NCBI RefSeq assembly: GCF_947495965.1
Contig: NZ_CANMBB010000006.1
Location: 151,764 to 215,763 of the forward strand
DNA length: 64,000 bases
Reading direction: 5' to 3'
Source of the DNA: an uncultured Maribacter sp.
GTDB taxonomy: Bacteria > Bacteroidota > Bacteroidia > Flavobacteriales > Flavobacteriaceae
This document shows positions 16,583 to 26,200 of the stretch, piece by piece; positions within the stretch are counted from its first letter, which is position 1; every line of letters begins with the position of its first letter. The position numbers and the translations under genes are program-made. The notes below the pieces were generated by a model. The model was not told the DNA's origin. It made no database searches and saw nothing but the letters and a program-made list of their open reading frames with translations.

Positions 16583-17740
16583 TTATTCTAGCCAAGATTG
16601 ATAATAGGTACCATCATCAATATCTAAGGCCATTTGTGTTAATTTTAAAGGCTTAAAAGTATCTATCATTACTGCTAATTCTCCAGTTTCTTTTTTTCCT
16701 ATACTTTTTTCATAAGCGCCTGGGTGTGGTCCATGAGGTATTCCTGCTGGGTGCAAAGATATATGTCCTTGTTCTACGTGGTTTCTGCTCATAAAATCTC
16801 CATCTACATAATACAAAACCTCATCGGAATCTATGTTAGAATGATTGTATGGTGCCGGAATTGCATCTGGATGATAATCATACAAACGAGGGCAAAAAGA
16901 ACAAATTACAAAGGCATTTGTTTCAAAAGTTTGATGTACTGGTGGTGGTTGGTGCACTCTACCTGTTATAGGTTCAAAATTATGTATAGAAAAACCATAG
17001 GGGAAATTATAACCATCCCAACCAACAACATCAAAAGGGTGCGATGCGTATACTAAATGGTGTAACTGCCCTTGCTTTTTTACTTTCATTATAAAGTCTC
17101 CTATCTCATTATGTGTTTTTAAATTTTCTGGTAATTTAAAATCGCGCTCACAAAAAGGGGAATGCTCCAAGTGTTGCCCAAACCAATTTCTATATCTTTT
17201 AGGGGTGTAAATTGGAGAATAAGATTCTGCAATTAATAATCTGTTATTCTCCGTTTCAAAAGTAATTTGATATATCATTCCACGAGGAATAATAATATAA
17301 TCTCCATATTCAAAAGAGATATTTCCCAACATGGTTTTTAAAACCCCTTTTCCCTTATGAATAAATAACATTTCATCTGCATCCGTATTTTTATAAAAAT
17401 ACGTTGTCATTGATTTTTTTGGAGCAGCTAAACTTACATGCACATCATTATTAAATAAAACTACTTTTCTACTCTCTAAAAAATCATCTTCTGGCTTTAC
17501 ACCAAAACCCTTTAACAGTCTAGATTTTATATTATGTTCCACGGCAGCTTTAGGCCTTAAGTCAATACTTTCCTTAACCTCTTTTACCATAGTGGGTCTA
17601 TGTAAATGATACATTAAAGACGACATTCCGTCAAAACCAATTGTTCCAAACAATTGCTCGTAATGCAGGGTTCCGTCTTGCTTCTTAAAAACTGTATGTC
17701 GCTTAGATGGAATCTTCCCTAAAGTATGATATAGTGGCAT
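16583..17740 (-). CDS. hmgA: Homogentisate 1,2-dioxygenase
   Basis: About 385 residues, with cupin folds. The enzyme opens the homogentisate ring to maleylacetoacetate. Metal-site blocks are clear near the C-terminus: PPPVHQTFETNAFVICSF, NHSNIDSDEVLYYVDGDF and LHPAGIPHGPHPG. I take the ATG at 17740 (MPLYHTLGK), because the open frame back to 17770 would read through a palindromic operator candidate. It is the first gene of the tyrosine operon and is divergent from a TetR regulator. It is shorter than the human enzyme (445) but normal for bacterial versions of this type. Confidence 0.95.
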   Translation of the reverse strand: MPLYHTLGKIPSKRHTVFKKQDGTLHYEQLFGTIGFDGMSSLMYHLHRPTMVKEVKESIDLRPKAAVEHNIKSRLLKGFGVKPEDDFLESRKVVLFNNDVHVSLAAPKKSMTTYFYKNTDADEMLFIHKGKGVLKTMLGNISFEYGDYIIIPRGMIYQITFETENNRLLIAESYSPIYTPKRYRNWFGQHLEHSPFCERDFKLPENLKTHNEIGDFIMKVKKQGQLHHLVYASHPFDVVGWDGYNFPYGFSIHNFEPITGRVHQPPPVHQTFETNAFVICSFCPRLYDYHPDAIPAPYNHSNIDSDEVLYYVDGDFMSRNHVEQGHISLHPAGIPHGPHPGAYEKSIGKKETGELAVMIDTFKPLKLTQMALDIDDGTYYQSWLE

Positions 17741-17755
17741 AATTTTATATTTAGG

Positions 17756-17769
17756 TGAACAAACGTTCA
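17756..17769. promoter_or_regulatory. Palindromic operator candidate between hmgA and tetR
   Basis: TGAAC-AAAC-GTTCA is a perfect five-base inverted repeat with a four-base spacer, 15 bases before the hmgA start and 79 before the TetR gene. Its size and place fit a TetR-type operator. Confidence 0.45.
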
Positions 17770-17847
17770 TGTAAATATATTAATTATTCTTTCACAAGCA
17801 AACTTTTTCCTTAGTTTTGAGGTCTTTAAGCACAAAAAAGCTTTTAA

Positions 17848-18426
17848 ATGAGTAAAATGACAAAGAGAGAACGTTTTTTAGAAACCTCTTTAAAATTGAT
17901 TAATGAAAAGGGATTTAAGGCAACTACCATGAGAGATATAGCTCATAGTTTAAACTGTGAAGTTGCTAATGTTTATAATTATATAGATTCTAAACAATCT
18001 CTTTTAGAAACTTATTTGTTTGGTATATCTAATGAGTTCCATGCAGCAATAGACACCATAATAGACTCCAACGCTAGCTCCGAGGAAAAAATAAGACTCA
18101 TTATTAGAATACATATAGACTTAATGGTAAAAAAACCTTATGAATTAGCACTATTAGTAAATGAGTGGCGAAATTTAAAAGAACCTAAATTAAGTACTTT
18201 TCTTGCCGAAAGGATTGTTTATGAAAACAAAGTAAAATCTGTATTAAAAGAAGGTATGGAAGCTAAAGATTTTAAACCCATGGATATAGAAATTGCAACG
18301 TATACTTTTTTATCTACCTTAAGGTGGTTGCATGATAAGTATACGGACTTACCTATAAAAATTAACCCAAAAGAAATAGAAGAACAAATATCTGAATTTG
18401 TGTTTTCTGGTATTTCTAAAAAGTAA
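17848..18426 (+). CDS. TetR-family regulator, divergent from tyrosine operon
   Basis: A 192-residue regulator with an N-terminal helix-turn-helix: residues about 5-50 include FLETSLKLINEKGFKATTMR and IAHSLNCEVANVYNYIDSKQ, the usual TetR recognition-helix layout. The C-terminal ligand domain is unassigned. It is transcribed away from hmgA across a 107-base gap holding a palindrome, so it most likely represses the homogentisate operon and itself. The inducer is not visible; an aromatic or CoA intermediate is plausible. MSKMTKRERF has a second possible start at Met4. Confidence 0.9.
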   Translation: MSKMTKRERFLETSLKLINEKGFKATTMRDIAHSLNCEVANVYNYIDSKQSLLETYLFGISNEFHAAIDTIIDSNASSEEKIRLIIRIHIDLMVKKPYELALLVNEWRNLKEPKLSTFLAERIVYENKVKSVLKEGMEAKDFKPMDIEIATYTFLSTLRWLHDKYTDLPIKINPKEIEEQISEFVFSGISKK

Positions 18427-18444
18427 CCTCTTTAGTACTATACT

Positions 18445-18524
<80 letters not shown>

Positions 18525-18536
18525 TGTAGTAATTTT

Positions 18537-19334
18537 CTAATTCTTATTTGCACTAAGAACTAACACAGGAATTGGTGCAAAAAACTCAGATTTAGGTATG
18601 GTATTCTTTTCCCATAGTTTTTTAAAGAAACCTCTTTTTCTTCTAAATACACAAAGTAATTCTGGGCTAAAAGATTGTAAATGTTGCGTTACGCCCAAAT
18701 AAGTTGTGGCATTCTCTGTTAGTGTTAGGTTCGCACTAATATCCATTAAAGCAGTATTTACATTTAAATCGCTATCTACATAACCCGGAGTTTTCACTAA
18801 AAGTAAATTTACATTAGCACTATACTTTTTACGAATAGTTACTAATGAATTAAGAATACGGTTTCTTTTAATTACTCCTGATTTAAAAGCAACTAAAATA
18901 TTTTTAAATGCAACATAACTACTCCCTTTTGGTACTAAAAGAGCAGGTATATCTGTTCTTTTAATAATTTTTCCTGAAGTATTTCCTAAATATAATTCTT
19001 CTTCTATAGCATTACTACGTGGAGCCAAAATTATTAAGTCTATTCCTAACTCTTTATCTAAATCTTTAATCCCATCAACAATTCCTCCATTATACGTTGC
19101 TATTTTTATATCTACATTTTTAGCATTAATCTTAGCAATAATTTCTTTTAAACGCTCTCTACTATTTTCTGCTACTTTTTCAGAAATATTTACCAAATTC
19201 CCAGCTTTTGCAGACACATTAAAAACATCCATCACAAAAATATTGGATGAAAATTCATTTGCAAAATCTACAGCATATTGTAAGGTTTCATGAGAGGTGG
19301 TAGAAGTGCCAATAGGAACAAGTATATTTTTCAT
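18537..19334 (-). CDS. Universal stress protein family
   Basis: A 265-residue protein. The N-terminal Usp domain starts MKNILVPIGTSTTSHETLQYAVDFA, with DLIILAPRSNAIEEELYLGNTSGKII in place of the usual G-x2-G-x9-G-(S/T) ATP-binding loop, and a second, more divergent Usp domain begins near residue 140 (FKNILVAFKSG). Tandem Usp proteins of this length are usual in Flavobacteria and are tied to stress survival; the exact role is unknown. It stands alone, just downstream of the tRNA-Ala gene on the same strand. Confidence 0.88.
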   Translation of the reverse strand: MKNILVPIGTSTTSHETLQYAVDFANEFSSNIFVMDVFNVSAKAGNLVNISEKVAENSRERLKEIIAKINAKNVDIKIATYNGGIVDGIKDLDKELGIDLIILAPRSNAIEEELYLGNTSGKIIKRTDIPALLVPKGSSYVAFKNILVAFKSGVIKRNRILNSLVTIRKKYSANVNLLLVKTPGYVDSDLNVNTALMDISANLTLTENATTYLGVTQHLQSFSPELLCVFRRKRGFFKKLWEKNTIPKSEFFAPIPVLVLSANKN

Positions 19335-19472
19335 TTGTTAAGAAGGATTGTTTATTAATATTCTAAATTTACAATTAAAATAAAATCTATTCATACTATA
19401 AGACTACAAAGATATTCTAAATTCATAAAAAACAGGACAATTATAATACCCTCTTCATTATAAAAACAACTA

Positions 19473-20807
19473 TTGAAAACCATTATTAATTTTAAAAGTA
19501 TAAATAACCTTGCTATTCCTGCAACCATTGCCGGTATTGCAGAACCGTTATTATCTATTACAGATACTGCCATAGTGGGTAATATTCCTGTAGATGGCCT
19601 AGAATCTTTAGCAGCCGCAGGTATTGTTGGTTCTTTTTTATCTATGCTTATTTGGGTTTTAGGACAAACACGTAGTGCTATTTCTGCAATACTTTCTCAA
19701 TATTTAGGTGCAGGAAAACTAGAACAAGTAAAAACACTACCAGCTCAAGCAATATTTTTAAACCTTATTCTTAGTGGCATAATCTTACTTACTACCGTTT
19801 TTGTTATAGAAGAAATATTTATGGCTTTAAAAGCCTCTGGTAAAATTCTTGAATATTGTATTAGTTATTATTCTATTAGAGTTTGGGGCTTTCCTCTTAC
19901 TTTATTTGTATTTGCAATTATGGGCATATTTAGAGGGCTACAAAATACGGTTTGGCCTATGGTTATTGCAATAGTTGGGGCAGTAATAAATGTTATTCTA
20001 GATTTTATTTTAGTCTATGGAATAGATGGTTTTATTTCTCCAATGTACTTGGAAGGTGCTGCATGGGCTAGTTTAATTGCACAAGCTATTATGGCAATAC
20101 TTGCTTTTATTCTTTTAGTAACAAAAACCGATGTTAGTCTAAAATTAAAATTACCCATTCATCCAGAGTTGAGTAGATTGGTAATTATGAGTTTAAACCT
20201 TTTTGTGCGAGCATTAGCCCTAAATACTGCCTTAATTTTAGCAGTAAGAGAAGCAACAGCTCTAGGAGACCAATATATTGGTGCGCATACTATTGCAATA
20301 AATCTTTGGTTATTTGCTGCTTTTTTTATTGATGGGTATGGAGCTGCCGGAAACATTTTAGGGGGAAAACTTCTGGGTGCAAAAGAATATGATAAACTCT
20401 TCTTATTAACTAAAAAAATAATCCTTTACGGTATACTAGTTAGCCTAGTTCTAATGTTAATAGGCTTTACATTCTACTATTCTATTGGCACATTTTTTTC
20501 CAAAGAACCTCCCATTTTAAAATCTTTTTATAGCATATTTTACATTATGCTTTTAGGATTACCCCTACATACACTTGCATTTGTTTTAGATGGATTATTT
20601 AAAGGTTTAGGTGAAATGAAATATTTAAGAAAAGTACAACTTGCAGCTACCTTTTTAGGGTTTGTTCCCTTACTTTTTATTGGTAAATGGCTAAACTGGG
20701 GTATTCATGGTATTTGGATCGCATTTACACTTTGGATGCTAATAAGAGGAGGCACATTAGTCTGGAAGTTTAACCAAAAATTTCGCCCATTATTACAAAA
20801 GCATTAA
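19473..20807 (+). CDS. MATE-family efflux transporter (DinF-like)
   Basis: A 444-residue inner-membrane protein with about 12 hydrophobic segments and the MATE start NLAIPATIAGIAEPLLSITD, where the Pro and Asp positions are typical. It would export cationic or organic compounds using a Na+ or H+ gradient. The start is TTG at 19473; no ATG precedes the first helix. The short gap of 15 bases to the enoyl-CoA hydratase gene suggests cotranscription, with no obvious functional link. Confidence 0.92.
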   Translation: MKTIINFKSINNLAIPATIAGIAEPLLSITDTAIVGNIPVDGLESLAAAGIVGSFLSMLIWVLGQTRSAISAILSQYLGAGKLEQVKTLPAQAIFLNLILSGIILLTTVFVIEEIFMALKASGKILEYCISYYSIRVWGFPLTLFVFAIMGIFRGLQNTVWPMVIAIVGAVINVILDFILVYGIDGFISPMYLEGAAWASLIAQAIMAILAFILLVTKTDVSLKLKLPIHPELSRLVIMSLNLFVRALALNTALILAVREATALGDQYIGAHTIAINLWLFAAFFIDGYGAAGNILGGKLLGAKEYDKLFLLTKKIILYGILVSLVLMLIGFTFYYSIGTFFSKEPPILKSFYSIFYIMLLGLPLHTLAFVLDGLFKGLGEMKYLRKVQLAATFLGFVPLLFIGKWLNWGIHGIWIAFTLWMLIRGGTLVWKFNQKFRPLLQKH

Positions 20808-20822
20808 TTTTAAACAAAAAAT

Positions 20823-21590
20823 ATGTCTACATCTCGTACAGACGGAAGTCTTTATACCTCTATAAATAACCGAATAGCAACCATAGAATTTGGTCACCCT
20901 GCTAGTAACTCTTTTACGGCAGAATTACTGGAAAGACTAACAAAAGAATTAAATAAACTATCTGTAAACAATGCTGTTTCTGTAATTGTTTTAAAATCTG
21001 AAGGAGAAAAGGCTTTTTGTGCTGGTGCATCTTTTAATGAGCTAATGGAAGTTTCTAACCTGGCTGAAGGAAAAGTATTCTTTAGCGGTTTTGCTAATGT
21101 AATAAATGCAATGCGTAACTGTTCCAAAATAATTGTTGGACGTGTTCATGGAAAAGCTGTTGGTGGTGGCGTTGGTATTGCTGCTGCATGCGACTATGTT
21201 TTTGCATCAGAAAAAGCATCTATAAAATTATCCGAACTTTCAATTGGTATTGCTCCTTTAGTAATTGCTCCTGCCGTTGCGCACAGAATAGGAAAAGCTG
21301 CTTTAGGAGAGCTTTCACTAGCACCTACAGAGTGGAAAAACGCTTATTGGGCTAAGGAAAAAGGACTTTTTGCTAAGGTTTTCGAAAACAGTAATGATTT
21401 AGATAAAGAATTAGATTTTTACACTAACCAATTATCCGAATATAACCCAGAAGCTTTAGAGGCTTGGAAAAAAGTACTTTGGGAAGGTACAGACCATTGG
21501 GACAAACTCCTTACCGATAGAGCTGCTATAACAGGAGAACTTGTGCTTTCTAACGCTACTAAGCAAGCGTTAAGTAAGTTTAAAAAATAA
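20823..21590 (+). CDS. Enoyl-CoA hydratase/isomerase family protein
   Basis: A 255-residue crotonase-fold protein. The oxyanion-hole blocks are AFCAGASFNEL and GKAVGGGVGIAAACD. The catalytic-loop region SEKASIKLSELSIGIAP has Glu in the position used as acid/base in hydratases. The substrate is uncertain; a methylglutaconyl-CoA-hydratase-like or PaaG-like role is possible. It follows the MATE gene at 15 bases. Confidence 0.9.
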   Translation: MSTSRTDGSLYTSINNRIATIEFGHPASNSFTAELLERLTKELNKLSVNNAVSVIVLKSEGEKAFCAGASFNELMEVSNLAEGKVFFSGFANVINAMRNCSKIIVGRVHGKAVGGGVGIAAACDYVFASEKASIKLSELSIGIAPLVIAPAVAHRIGKAALGELSLAPTEWKNAYWAKEKGLFAKVFENSNDLDKELDFYTNQLSEYNPEALEAWKKVLWEGTDHWDKLLTDRAAITGELVLSNATKQALSKFKK

Positions 21591-21633
21591 TAATCGACTA
21601 TTGTTATCGTTAAGATATCATAAAACAAATTAA

Positions 21634-21747
21634 ATGAAAATTATTAACTTTTTAAACGGAGACCTTGTTTTTCCTTTTCTAGCTCTTTTTGTCCTAATAA
21701 TCTATTTTGTAAATAGAGTTCGTACCAGAAAAAAATACAAAAGATAA
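21634..21747 (+). CDS. Small membrane protein, 37 residues
   Basis: A short frame (MKIINFLNGDLVFPFLAL then a hydrophobic run and the basic end RVRTRKKYKR) with ATG, a nearby A-rich ribosome site and a stop. It encodes one membrane helix (about residues 11-27) with a positively charged, presumably cytoplasmic tail. It lies 43 bases after the enoyl-CoA hydratase gene on the same strand. I do not recognise a family. The regular helix-plus-basic-tail design favours a real gene over chance. Confidence 0.5.
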   Translation: MKIINFLNGDLVFPFLALFVLIIYFVNRVRTRKKYKR

Positions 21748-21818
21748 CAGCAATACTTTTGCTCTAGTAGTGTAAATAGGAATAAACCTTACCTTTGCAT
21801 TGCAATATTCCTTAGACA

Positions 21819-22268
21819 ATGAGCAACATTAGAATTACAAAACAATTTAACTTTGAAACTGGTCATGCCCTTTATGGTTATGATGGTAAGTGCAGAAATG
21901 TTCATGGCCATAGCTATAAACTTTCTGTAACCGTAATTGGAACTCCTATTACAGACAAAAGTCATGTAAAACTAGGCATGGTAATAGATTTTGGGGATTT
22001 AAAAAAAATAGTAAAAGAAGAGGTTGTAGACCAGTTTGATCATGCTACTGTTTTTAATAAAAACACCCCTCATGTAGAATTAGCAAAGGAGTTAACCGAT
22101 AGAGGACACAATGTAATTCTCGCAGATTACCAACCTACTAGCGAGAATATGGTAATAGATTTTTCTGCAAAAATTAAAGCTCGTTTACCAAAAAATATTC
22201 AACTTCATTCTTTAAGATTACAAGAAACAGACACCTCTTTTGCGGAGTGGTATGCTTCTGATAATTAG
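21819..22268 (+). CDS. queD: 6-pyruvoyl-tetrahydropterin synthase/QueD family
   Basis: A 149-residue PTPS-fold enzyme. The zinc ligands are His16 in FETGHALYGYDGKCRNVHGHSY with the following HGH pair (His29, His31), and the catalytic Cys is in GKCRNVHGH. A Glu near the C-terminus (LQETDTS) binds the pterin. QueD makes 6-carboxy-tetrahydropterin for queuosine; a PTPS role cannot be excluded from sequence alone. It is followed by lpxH after eight bases, so the two are cotranscribed. Confidence 0.85.
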   Translation: MSNIRITKQFNFETGHALYGYDGKCRNVHGHSYKLSVTVIGTPITDKSHVKLGMVIDFGDLKKIVKEEVVDQFDHATVFNKNTPHVELAKELTDRGHNVILADYQPTSENMVIDFSAKIKARLPKNIQLHSLRLQETDTSFAEWYASDN

Positions 22269-22276
22269 TTTTTGTA

Positions 22277-23044
22277 ATGAAAAACATTTCTATTCCAAAA
22301 GGTAAAAAAGTATACTTCGCAAGTGATAATCATTTGGGAGCGCCTACTATGGAACAAAGTATGCCCAGAGAAAAGAAATTTGTTGCTTGGTTAGATACTA
22401 TAAAAGAAGATGCAGCAGCTATTTTTCTGTTAGGGGATATGTTCGATTTTTGGATGGAATACAAAACCGTAATTCCTAAAGGGTTTACAAGAACTCTTGG
22501 TAAACTAGCAGAATTGAGTGATGCCGGTATTCCTATATTCTATTTTGTTGGTAACCACGACCTTTGGATGAGTGGTTATTTTGAAGAAGAATTAAACATT
22601 CCTGTTTTTCATACCACACAACAATTTAAATTAAACGACACTTCCTTTTTTATTGGTCATGGAGATGGTCTTGGACCTGATGATAAAGGGTTTAAACGCA
22701 TGAAAAAAGTATTTACGAATCCTTTTGCTAAATGGTTGTTTAGATGGTTGCATCCAGATATTGGAGTTCGACTAGGTCAATATCTTTCCGTGAAAAATAA
22801 ATTAATTTCTGGGGACGATGATGTAAAATTTCTTGGCGAAGAAAAAGAATGGTTAGTGCAGTATGCTAAACGAAAATTAGAGACAAAACATTACGATTAT
22901 TTTGTTTTTGGCCATAGACATTTGCCTCTAGAAATAGACCTCAACGGAAAATCTACCTATGTAAACCTTGGGGATTGGATTTCTTATTATACGTATGGTG
23001 TGTTTGATGGGACTGCACTTTCCTTAGAAAAGCTCTCTAAGTAG
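22277..23044 (+). CDS. lpxH: UDP-2,3-diacylglucosamine diphosphatase
   Basis: A 255-residue calcineurin-type phosphoesterase with metal motifs SDNHLGAP (the first His of a D-x-H is replaced in style but DNH is kept), GDMFDFW, GNHDLWM and GHRHLP. LpxH cleaves UDP-diacylglucosamine to lipid X in lipid A synthesis at the inner-membrane face. The length and spacing fit the LpxH group rather than other phosphoesterases. Its last eight bases overlap the end of the convergent MFS gene. Confidence 0.88.
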   Translation: MKNISIPKGKKVYFASDNHLGAPTMEQSMPREKKFVAWLDTIKEDAAAIFLLGDMFDFWMEYKTVIPKGFTRTLGKLAELSDAGIPIFYFVGNHDLWMSGYFEEELNIPVFHTTQQFKLNDTSFFIGHGDGLGPDDKGFKRMKKVFTNPFAKWLFRWLHPDIGVRLGQYLSVKNKLISGDDDVKFLGEEKEWLVQYAKRKLETKHYDYFVFGHRHLPLEIDLNGKSTYVNLGDWISYYTYGVFDGTALSLEKLSK

Positions 23045-24308
23045 TTTTTGTTTCCTCTTCTTCATGTGCATCAATATCTTTTTGTAAATCTAATTTTCTA
23101 AAAGAAGGTAATGCTATAGCGGTAATACCAACTGTTAATAATGTCATAGTACCCCCAAAAACTACTGCAGTTACTGCTCCCATCCATTTAGCAGTTAAGC
23201 CACTTTCAAACGCTCCCAATTCATTAGAAGAACCAACAAAAATAGAATTTACAGATGCTACTCTACCTCGCATATGATCTGGCGTTTTTAATTGTAAAAT
23301 AGTTTGTCTTATTATCATAGAAACCCCGTCAACAGCACCACTCATAAATAATGCAAATACAGATAACCAAAAGTAGGTAGACAAGCCAAACAAAATTATA
23401 CAAAGTCCAAATCCAAAAATGGCATACAAGAGTTTTTTACCCGCATTTTTATGAAGTGGAAAACGAGTAGAGCCTAACATAGTTAAAAATGCTCCTACAG
23501 CAGGTGCTGCTCTAAGAATACCAAAACCTTCGGCTCCTACCTGTAAAATATCTTGCGCAAAAATAGGAAGTAGGGCTATTGCACCTCCAAAAAGTACCGC
23601 AATCATATCTAAGGTTAATGCTCCTAATACCGCTTTGGTACTAAAAACAAAATCTAATCCTTCTTTTAAACTTTGAAAAACAGGTTCTCCAATTTTAGGA
23701 TTTAAAATAGGTTTCTTTTTAATCTGAGAAAGCGCTATTACTGCAAGTATAGAAAATCCAAAAATTACGCACATAGACCAGTGTACACCAATCCAACTTA
23801 TAGAAAATCCTGCAAAAGCAGGCCCTAAAACCGATGCCATTTGCCAAGTAGAACTACTCCATGTTGCAGCATTTGGGTATATTTTTTTTGGTACAATCAA
23901 TGCTATTAAAGAAAATATAGTTGGCCCAATAAAAGAACGTACTATGCCTCCTAAAAAAACCAAACAGTAAATAGCGTAAAGAATGGTTTTTGTACTATAC
24001 TCTAATTGCACTTGCGGCATACTTAACATAAATAGCCCAAAGCTAATTATAGAAAACCCAAGAATACATTTAACTAACAAACTACGTTTTTCTTTTTGGT
24101 CTACTATATGGCCAGCAAAAAGCGCCATAAGTACCGCAGGAATAACTTCCATAAGCCCAATAATACCTAATGAGAACGGGTCCTTAGTCATAGTATACAC
24201 TTGCCACTCTATTACAATAAACTGCATAGACCAAGCAAATACCATAGCAAAACGTACTACTAAAAATATATTAAATTCTTTATAACGGAGTGCTGCGTAT
24301 GGATCCAA
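23037..24308 (-). CDS. MFS transporter
   Basis: A 423-residue inner-membrane protein with about 12 hydrophobic helices and the loop GHIVDQKEKRSLL, the MFS motif between helices 2 and 3. The layout resembles the enterobactin-exporter-like (EntS/MFS_3) group. The C-terminal end is charged and acidic (HEEEETKTT). The substrate is unknown. It is convergent with lpxH. Confidence 0.9.
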   Translation of the reverse strand: MDPYAALRYKEFNIFLVVRFAMVFAWSMQFIVIEWQVYTMTKDPFSLGIIGLMEVIPAVLMALFAGHIVDQKEKRSLLVKCILGFSIISFGLFMLSMPQVQLEYSTKTILYAIYCLVFLGGIVRSFIGPTIFSLIALIVPKKIYPNAATWSSSTWQMASVLGPAFAGFSISWIGVHWSMCVIFGFSILAVIALSQIKKKPILNPKIGEPVFQSLKEGLDFVFSTKAVLGALTLDMIAVLFGGAIALLPIFAQDILQVGAEGFGILRAAPAVGAFLTMLGSTRFPLHKNAGKKLLYAIFGFGLCIILFGLSTYFWLSVFALFMSGAVDGVSMIIRQTILQLKTPDHMRGRVASVNSIFVGSSNELGAFESGLTAKWMGAVTAVVFGGTMTLLTVGITAIALPSFRKLDLQKDIDAHEEEETKTT

Positions 24309-24385
24309 AAGAAAAGTACTAAAATTAGAGCCTCAAAAGTAAGACATTATATAATTAAAGAGGAAGTTCTCTTTTTAAAAATACT

Positions 24386-26089
24386 TTAATTTTCTTTTAT
24401 ATCTCTTATCCTCAACTGCAGAGATGTCTTTCCTTGCCACTCATTCTCATCCATAGAAAAAACAGCATTAAAAGTACCTTGGGTAACAATATCTAACTTG
24501 TTTCCTAAATTAAACCCTATAGCATTAATTCTTTCTTTACTTGTGGTATTGGGGGGCTGAAAAACAGCACATTTTAAATGGCTCTCTTCTGCTCCTACTC
24601 CTTTTGCATAACCAGAATCTTTTAAATTTTCTGCCATAAAAACAGGCGTCATATTTCCTGGTCCAAAAGGCTCAAACTGATTAATAATACGCATTAACTT
24701 AGGGGTTATGTCTGTAAAATTAATTATAGCATCTATACTTATTTCTGGAGTTAATAAGCGCTTGTCTATGGTTTGGGAAACTACCTCTTCAAACTTTGCT
24801 TTAAAATCTTCATATTGCGATTCTAAAAGGGTTAACCCTGCAGCATATTTATGGCCGCCAAATTGCTCTATAAATTCAGAACTGGCATCTAATGCATTAT
24901 ACACATCAAAACCTTTTACAGAACGTGCAGAAGCTGCTAATTTATTACCACTCTTAGTAAAAACTAATGTTGGTCTATAGTAGTTTTCTGTTAAACGAGA
25001 TGCCACAATTCCTATGACTCCTTTATGCCAAGTATCTTTATAAACCACAGAAGTAAACTTCTCCTCTTCATTGTAATCTACTATTTGCTGTAAAGCTTCT
25101 TTGGTAATTTGCTTATCTAAATTTTTGCGGTCTAGGTTGTATTTTTCTATTTCGGAAGCAAACTTCTCTGCTTGCTCAATATCTGTTTCTGTTAATAAAT
25201 TTACAGCATGTTGCCCATGTTTCATCCTACCAGCAGCATTAATTCTTGGTGCTATGGTAAAAACAACATCGGTAATACTTAATTTTTGCTTTTTTGTCTG
25301 TGCAATAATTGCTTTAAAACCTATTCTTGGGTTACTATTTATAACCTGTAAGCCGTAATATGCTAGCACTCTATTTTCTCCTGTTATGGGCACAATATCG
25401 GCCCCTATTGCAGTAGCAACCAAGTCTAAATACGGTACTAAATCTTCTATAGTTTGTTCGTTATTTACTGCTAGTGCTTGGATTAATTTAAAACCAACAC
25501 CGCAACCACACAACTCATCATAAGGATACGAGCAATCCTCTCTTTTAGCATCTAAAACGGCAACTGCATTTGGTAATTCTTTTCCTGGTCTGTGGTGATC
25601 ACAAATAATAAAATCTATTCCTTTTTCTTTGGCATAATTTACCTTCTCTATGGCTTTTACACCACAATCTAAGGTTATGATTAAACTAAAATCATTGTCT
25701 TCGGCAAAATCTATTCCTTGGTAAGAAACACCATATCCTTCGCCATATCTATCTGGAATATACGTTGCAACATTTGGGTAATAGCTTAGCAAATAGGAAG
25801 ATAATAACGCAACGGATGTTGTGCCATCTACATCATAATCGCCATACACCAATATGTTTTCATTATTTACAATTGCTTTTTCAATACGATCTACAGCAAT
25901 ATTCATATCCTTCATTAAAAAAGGGTCATGCAAATCTGATAATTGCGGACGAAAAAAAGTTTTAGCCTCTGCGTAGGATGTAATTCCTCTTTGTAAAAGA
26001 AGTTGCGCAACTAAATTTTCTACGTTTAAAGCTTGCGCTAAAACAGTAATATCTTCTTGTTTGGGTTTTGCTTTAATTGTCCAGCGCAT
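24386..26089 (-). CDS. recJ: Single-stranded-DNA-specific exonuclease RecJ
   Basis: A 567-residue DHH-family 5'-3' exonuclease used in recombination and mismatch repair. The catalytic motifs are ILVYGDYDVDGTTSVALL, ITLDCG and CDHHRPGKELPNA; the DHHA1 part has RINAAGRM and GGHKYAAG; a C-terminal OB domain follows (FEPFGPGNMTPVF). The length is normal. It is the last gene of a minus-strand run from rsmI, with a 111-base gap holding an imperfect palindrome before it. Confidence 0.97.
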   Translation of the reverse strand: MRWTIKAKPKQEDITVLAQALNVENLVAQLLLQRGITSYAEAKTFFRPQLSDLHDPFLMKDMNIAVDRIEKAIVNNENILVYGDYDVDGTTSVALLSSYLLSYYPNVATYIPDRYGEGYGVSYQGIDFAEDNDFSLIITLDCGVKAIEKVNYAKEKGIDFIICDHHRPGKELPNAVAVLDAKREDCSYPYDELCGCGVGFKLIQALAVNNEQTIEDLVPYLDLVATAIGADIVPITGENRVLAYYGLQVINSNPRIGFKAIIAQTKKQKLSITDVVFTIAPRINAAGRMKHGQHAVNLLTETDIEQAEKFASEIEKYNLDRKNLDKQITKEALQQIVDYNEEEKFTSVVYKDTWHKGVIGIVASRLTENYYRPTLVFTKSGNKLAASARSVKGFDVYNALDASSEFIEQFGGHKYAAGLTLLESQYEDFKAKFEEVVSQTIDKRLLTPEISIDAIINFTDITPKLMRIINQFEPFGPGNMTPVFMAENLKDSGYAKGVGAEESHLKCAVFQPPNTTSKERINAIGFNLGNKLDIVTQGTFNAVFSMDENEWQGKTSLQLRIRDIKEN

Positions 26090-26148
26090 AGTTTAAGTTC
26101 AAATTTTAAGTGCAAGTAGCAAATGCAAAAAAGAAATTTAAAGAATAG

Positions 26149-26194
26149 GTTCTCGATACAATTTCTCCTACCGTCAAAATTACTCGAAGCGACG
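26149..26194. repeat. Imperfect palindromic element upstream of recJ
   Basis: TTCTCGATACAATTT and AAAATTACTCGAA form an imperfect hairpin with an 11-base middle. It resembles, from memory only, short interspersed palindromes (TTCTCGA...CTCGAA) that recur in Flavobacteria intergenic DNA. It is the only copy in this window. Confidence 0.4.
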
Positions 26195-26200
26195 AATAAT

